Assembly (NCBI GenBank): GCA_046756405.1
Contig: JBHHWH010000023.1
Location: 1 to 32,465 of the forward strand
Origin: JBHHWH01 sp046756405
GTDB taxonomy: Bacteria; Actinomycetota; Acidimicrobiia; Spongiisociales; ZC4RG35
DNA length: 32,465 nt
Reading direction: 5' to 3'
Both the position numbers and the translations under genes were made by a program. This document shows, one piece after another, positions 29,191 to 32,465 of the stretch (position 1 is its first letter; each line of letters starts with the position of its first letter). The notes below the pieces were generated by a model. It was not told the DNA's origin. It saw only the letters and a list, made by a program, of their open reading frames with translations, and did no database searches.

Positions 29191-30647
29191 TGCCCACTCC
29201 TGAGGTCAGCTGGCTTGCCATCCTTCCCGAACTGGTGCTCGCCCTGGCAGCCGTGGCGGTCCTGTTGGCGGAGGTGCAGTGGAAACCACCGGCCCGGGTT
29301 CTCGGTTTCGTGGCGGGTACCGGTCTCCTGCTCACTGGGGCGGCGACCCTGTGGCAGTGGCGGCGGGCGATGGACGTCCTCGATTCGGGTGTCGCCTCCG
29401 ATCTGGTGGCCTTCAGCGGAATGATCTTTGTGGACGGTTTCGCTGTCTTCGCCCGCATGGCCCTGGTGGTGGTCACCGCCCTCGGACTGGTCTCGGCATG
29501 GTCGTTGCTGGAACGGTCGGGCACGAGGAGGGCCGAGGCCATCGCCCTGGTGCTCCTCGCCACCGCCGGGTTCTCCATCATGGTGGCTTCCAACAACCTG
29601 GTGATGCTGTTCCTCGGCCTGGAGGTGGGCTCGATCGCCCTCTACGTCTTGGCCGGGTTCACCAGGGACAGCCTCCGCTCTGATGAGGCGGCCATCAAGT
29701 ATTTCCTCCTCGGCTCCTTCGCTTCGGCCATCTTCATCTACGGCGTAGCCCTGCTCTACGCCGGGACCGGCCAGTTGGAGATAGTCGGCCTTCGCGGCTT
29801 CTTCGCCACCCTTCTGGTCCTCCGCCCAGGGGTGATCCTCGTCGGTCTGGGCCTGGTGATCGTGGGGCTCGCCTTCAAAGTCTCCGCGGCGCCCTTCCAC
29901 ACCTGGGCCCCCGACGTCTACCAGGGTGCTCCCGCCGGTCTGGTGGGCTACATGGCGGCCATGGCGAAGATCGCCGGGTTCGCGGCCATCGCCCGGATCC
30001 TCATCACGGGTCTCTCCGAGCTGGAGGCCGACTGGCTGCCGATCGTCGCCACCCTCTCCGTGCTCTCCATGCTGGTGGGCTCGGTCCTCGCTCTGGTGCA
30101 GAGCGACGTCCGTCGGCTGTTGGCTTACTCGGGTGTAGCCCACGCCGGGTTCATCATGACCGGGATCGTGGGGGGTGTCACCGACGGCATCCTCTTCTAC
30201 GTGGCCGCCTACGCCCTGCAACTCGTGGGCGCTTTCGCCGTGGTGGCCGAAGTGGGGGGCCCGGGGGGCACCGAGTCACCTATCGACGACTATCGAGGCC
30301 TGGCCAGGAGGAGCCCAGGGCTGGCCGCGGCGTTCACTGTGTTGCTGCTCGGCATGGCCGGGTTACCGCTGACCTCCGGCTTCGTCGCCAAGTTCGGGGT
30401 TTTCGCCAACGCCTGGAACGTCGGATACCAGTGGCTGGTGATCGTCGCCGTCCTGGCTTCGGTGATCGCTTTCGCCTTCTATCTGAGGGTGATCGTGGTC
30501 ATGTACATGGACGAGGTGGCAGGGGACAGTGTCGTGGTGTCACGGGCAGGAGGTTGGGTGCTGGCCCTCACGGTGGCGGCCACAGTGGCCTGGGGGGTCT
30601 TCCCAGGGTTGCTCATCGACCTCGTAGCCAATGCCTTCGCCCTCTAG
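29190..30647 (+). CDS. nuoN: NADH-quinone oxidoreductase subunit N
   Basis: The 485-aa antiporter-like subunit, with about 14 helices, is next to NuoK in the membrane arm. Hallmarks are MLFLGLEVGSIALYVLAGF (helix 5 Glu), AFKVSAAPFHTWAPDVYQGAP and LAYSGVAHAGF. A GGAGGTGAGGG ribosome site precedes the ATG, which shares one base with the nuoM stop; a TTG at 29187 is an alternative start. It is the last complex I gene. Its 3' end is overlapped by the next gene by 17 nt. Confidence 0.96.
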   Translation: MPTPEVSWLAILPELVLALAAVAVLLAEVQWKPPARVLGFVAGTGLLLTGAATLWQWRRAMDVLDSGVASDLVAFSGMIFVDGFAVFARMALVVVTALGLVSAWSLLERSGTRRAEAIALVLLATAGFSIMVASNNLVMLFLGLEVGSIALYVLAGFTRDSLRSDEAAIKYFLLGSFASAIFIYGVALLYAGTGQLEIVGLRGFFATLLVLRPGVILVGLGLVIVGLAFKVSAAPFHTWAPDVYQGAPAGLVGYMAAMAKIAGFAAIARILITGLSELEADWLPIVATLSVLSMLVGSVLALVQSDVRRLLAYSGVAHAGFIMTGIVGGVTDGILFYVAAYALQLVGAFAVVAEVGGPGGTESPIDDYRGLARRSPGLAAAFTVLLLGMAGLPLTSGFVAKFGVFANAWNVGYQWLVIVAVLASVIAFAFYLRVIVVMYMDEVAGDSVVVSRAGGWVLALTVAATVAWGVFPGLLIDLVANAFAL

Positions 30648-31791
30648 GCTCGCCGCCTCAGCCCTCCTCGCAGGCGTTCTGATCGTCTGGCTTGCCCTTC
30701 CAGCGCTGGCGGTGGAGACCTCCACGTCTGAGCTGGTCCTCATTCGGGAGGGCACTGTCTTCGAAGACGACCTCTACGCGGCGACGGTGCGGGCGGTCGT
30801 GGAAGGAGAGCTTCAAGGTGACCTGGTGGTTTTTGCTGCCGATGAAGTGGTTATCCGCGGCAAGGTGACCGGATCCCTTCTGGCCATCGCTCCCACGGTC
30901 CGGGTCGAGGGGACCGTGGAGGGTTCGGTCCGGGTGGCCGGTGGCCGTCTCATCGTCACCGGCGAAGTGGGCGAGGACGTGGTGGTGGCGGCCACGGAAG
31001 TGGCCCTGAGCGAGCGGTCCCGGGTCGGAGGGGACGTTCTCACCTGGACCGTGGAGATGTCTTCCCTCGGAAGGGTGGAAGGAGCTCTCGAAGGGAGCCA
31101 GCGCAGCCTCTACATCGGTGGCGAGGTTGGAGAGGTAGACATAGCCGTTGGCCACGTCGACGTGGCCGCTCCCCGTCGGGTGTTGGGGGATTTCGACTAT
31201 CGCTCCGACCGGGAGGTCGCTCACCTCGAGCGCGCTCAGGTGGAGGGAACGGTGGTGCGTCAGGCTCCACTCCCACCCAACCTTCGCATCAGGGCGCTCC
31301 GGTTCGTGGCTAGGTTGCTCACGATCCTGGTGCTAACCACCGGGGCTCTGGCTGTGGCCTGGGCGTTCCCGGATCGCACCCGGGCTGCCATCGACACCGC
31401 GGCACGTTCGCCGTGGCGGGCCTGGTGGCGGGGGGCCCTGGTCCTGGCCTCGCCGTTGGTGGTGGCCGGGCTCGCCGGTTTTCTCCTCGTCGCGGTTCCG
31501 CCCCTGGCGGCTCTCTCGCTGGCGGTGATCCTGGCGCCGGTGGTGGTGACCATGGCTGGTGTGATCTTTTTTCTGGCGATACCGGCGGGTGTGCCGGCGG
31601 TGGGCAGGCTGGGGGTTCGGGTCTTCAGGGGGTTCGACTACTTCGGTGCCGTGGCCGGCGGGTCCCTCCTCGCCGGGCTGCTATGGCTGCTGCCCTTCAT
31701 AGGCTGGACGGTGCCGTTGGTGGTGCTGCCGGCAGGCCTGGGGTCGTGGATGCTGAGCTGGCGCAGTGAGGGGGCTCCGGAAGAGGAGTAG
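30631..31791 (+). CDS. Bactofilin-like beta-repeat membrane protein at the end of the nuo operon
   Basis: The 386-aa protein has a signal-peptide-like N-terminus (about 1-28, LLAGVLIVWLALPALA), a repetitive Val/Gly/Glu-rich domain (about 30-215) and about four transmembrane helices at the C-terminus (about 228-380). The repeat domain has short strands of the form GxVxGxVxVxA (EGTVEGSVRVAGGRLIV and similar), as in bactofilin/polymer-forming beta-helices. The likely layout is an exterior beta-solenoid followed by membrane anchors. It starts 17 nt inside nuoN, so it is cotranscribed. No link of this family to complex I is known to me; the connection rests on position only. Confidence 0.75.
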   Translation: MPSPSRLAASALLAGVLIVWLALPALAVETSTSELVLIREGTVFEDDLYAATVRAVVEGELQGDLVVFAADEVVIRGKVTGSLLAIAPTVRVEGTVEGSVRVAGGRLIVTGEVGEDVVVAATEVALSERSRVGGDVLTWTVEMSSLGRVEGALEGSQRSLYIGGEVGEVDIAVGHVDVAAPRRVLGDFDYRSDREVAHLERAQVEGTVVRQAPLPPNLRIRALRFVARLLTILVLTTGALAVAWAFPDRTRAAIDTAARSPWRAWWRGALVLASPLVVAGLAGFLLVAVPPLAALSLAVILAPVVVTMAGVIFFLAIPAGVPAVGRLGVRVFRGFDYFGAVAGGSLLAGLLWLLPFIGWTVPLVVLPAGLGSWMLSWRSEGAPEEE

Positions 31792-31840
31792 GGGTGCGCT
31801 CAGCCTCATCGTGTCTTCTCCCGGGTAGTTCGGGGCGAGG

Positions 31841-32253
31841 CTAGTAGTCGTCTCGACCCGCTTGATGTTCGTAGCGACGCAGCGCGGCGCCGCTGCTTGC
31901 CTGGAAGCCGAAATGCTCATAGAGGGGACCACTTCAGGATCACACAGGACGTCTACCGCGTAGAGATCGTCGAGCCGTCCCAGGAGGCGCTCCACCAGGC
32001 GGGAGCCGATGCCCAGCCCTTGGAAGTCGGGCTTCACCTCGAGGAGGGGGATGTAGGCGGTGAGGATGCGATCGGTGAAGGCAGTAACGAACCCCACCAC
32101 TTGGTTCTCGGAGACGGCGACGACCCGTTCGTCGGCCGCCTCGAGGATCCGCAGGTGGGTGGCGGGGGAGGGCGGGTTGGGCCAGCCCACAAAAAAGGGT
32201 CCCTCTAGCCAGGCCGGCTCTATGTTCTCGAGGGTGTGCCGGTACTCGATCAC
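31841..32253 (-). pseudogene. GNAT-family N-acetyltransferase with an apparent one-base frameshift
   Basis: The protein begins at GTG 32253, overlapping the previous stop by GTGA. It has a GNAT core: VVAVSENQVVGFVTAF, YIPLLEVKPDFQGLGIGSRLVERLL (the acetyl-CoA loop, quoted in part) and VDVLCDPEVVP. At the C-run complementary to 31924-31927 the frame becomes unlike GNAT (SMSISASRQ). One extra C would restore LYEHFGFQASSGAALRRYEH and a stop at 31841-31843, the normal family C-terminus (FYExxGF). As written, the frame runs on to 31681 as junk. It may be a true pseudogene, phase variation in a short homopolymer, or a sequencing error. Confidence 0.65.
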
Positions 32254-32465
32254 TCGAGACTCTTTACCAGGTGGAAGTTGATGAAGTCGGGCTCGCGGCT
32301 CAGCTTCTCATACTGGTCGGGGAACGCTTCGGCGTAAGGGCCGTAGCCCGGATCTGGGCTGGGGGGTTGAGGGTCGGGCTCGAACCTCGGTAGCCACCGC
32401 GCCGGAAATATTCTGAGAAATCTTGTTGAGTCTTTCTGTTTTGTCTTAGCCGCGTTATAGTATCG
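32250..32465 (-). CDS. 3' end of an unrecognised gene (5' part outside the window)
   Basis: An open minus-strand frame of 71 codons runs from the window edge to TGA at 32252-32250. Its last 45 codons have the high GC3 of neighbouring genes and read sensibly (YGPYAEAFPDQYEKLSREP, then DFINFHLVKSLE). No start codon exists in the visible frame. The stop overlaps the GTG of the GNAT gene by GTGA, which supports both calls. The part nearest the edge (32410-32465) is markedly AT-rich (KTKQKDSTRFLRIF), unlike the rest. I do not recognise the family. Confidence 0.5.
   Translation of the reverse strand, partial: RYYNAAKTKQKDSTRFLRIFPARWLPRFEPDPQPPSPDPGYGPYAEAFPDQYEKLSREPDFINFHLVKSLE
32456..32461 (+). 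promoter_or_regulatory. Possible outward -10 box at the right edge
   Basis: TATAGT lies in an AT-rich stretch and would fire out of the window to the right. TTTCTG lies 17 nt upstream as a weak -35. If it is real, it is antisense to the partial gene on the minus strand, so the two calls compete. Confidence 0.2.

Noticed and set aside
1..32465. tRNA, rRNA, CRISPR arrays, insertion sequences or phage genes
   Set aside because: I saw no cloverleaf with a T-arm consensus, no regularly spaced repeats, no transposase or integrase and no terminal inverted repeats.

Overview
The window is high-GC bacterial DNA with features of an actinobacterium, most likely an Acidimicrobiia-type lineage. The supporting signs are high GC at third codon positions, several first-in-operon genes whose start codon lies 7-8 nt after a TANNNT box (a leaderless layout typical of Actinobacteria), a Thr-rich (TTTTAPT) secreted protein, a menaquinone-type respiratory chain, a MenJ-like prenyl reductase beside nuo, and Rex. 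The lineage is an inference from gene content and style, because the window has no rRNA or other marker gene.

Layout. Positions 1-4270 hold accessory genes: a 5'-incomplete asparaginase, a DnaA-box-like cluster with an AT-rich patch, a secreted CAP protein, a divergent pair (Clp1-like P-loop protein and SAM hydrolase), a possible one-helix membrane protein, a candidate structured RNA and a small glutaredoxin-like protein. Positions 4268-7486 (minus strand) are a tight three-gene operon: a CcoN-like heme-copper oxidase subunit I that has lost every heme and CuB histidine, a CcoO-like monoheme cytochrome c, and a second membrane-anchored cytochrome c. Divergent from it, positions 7636-13342 (plus strand) encode a b6-type quinol:cytochrome c reductase: a membrane protein, a 2x[4Fe-4S] ferredoxin, cytochrome b (b6-like), subunit IV, Rieske protein, a large diheme cytochrome c with calcium-binding-type repeats, and a small membrane protein. 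Rex (13343-13951, minus) abuts this operon convergently.

Positions 14020-15964 carry a geranylgeranyl/menaquinone reductase family flavoprotein and a haloacid-dehalogenase-type hydrolase. Positions 16016-30647 are a complete 14-gene nuoA-N operon for complex I, followed by an overlapping gene for a bactofilin-like beta-repeat membrane protein. The right end holds a GNAT acetyltransferase with an apparent one-base frameshift and the 3' end of an unrecognised gene, both on the minus strand.

How the genes fit together. NADH is oxidised by complex I to reduce menaquinone, the b6c-type complex passes electrons to membrane-bound c cytochromes, and Rex could sense NADH/NAD+. The most unusual part is the divergent pseudo-oxidase operon. 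Its two cytochromes begin with the same ~45-residue module, and a related version begins subunit IV of the bc complex (consensus PE-x-L-x-RSAEA). I infer that the pseudo-oxidase, its two cytochromes and the bc complex form one assembly, held together by this shared N-terminal module.
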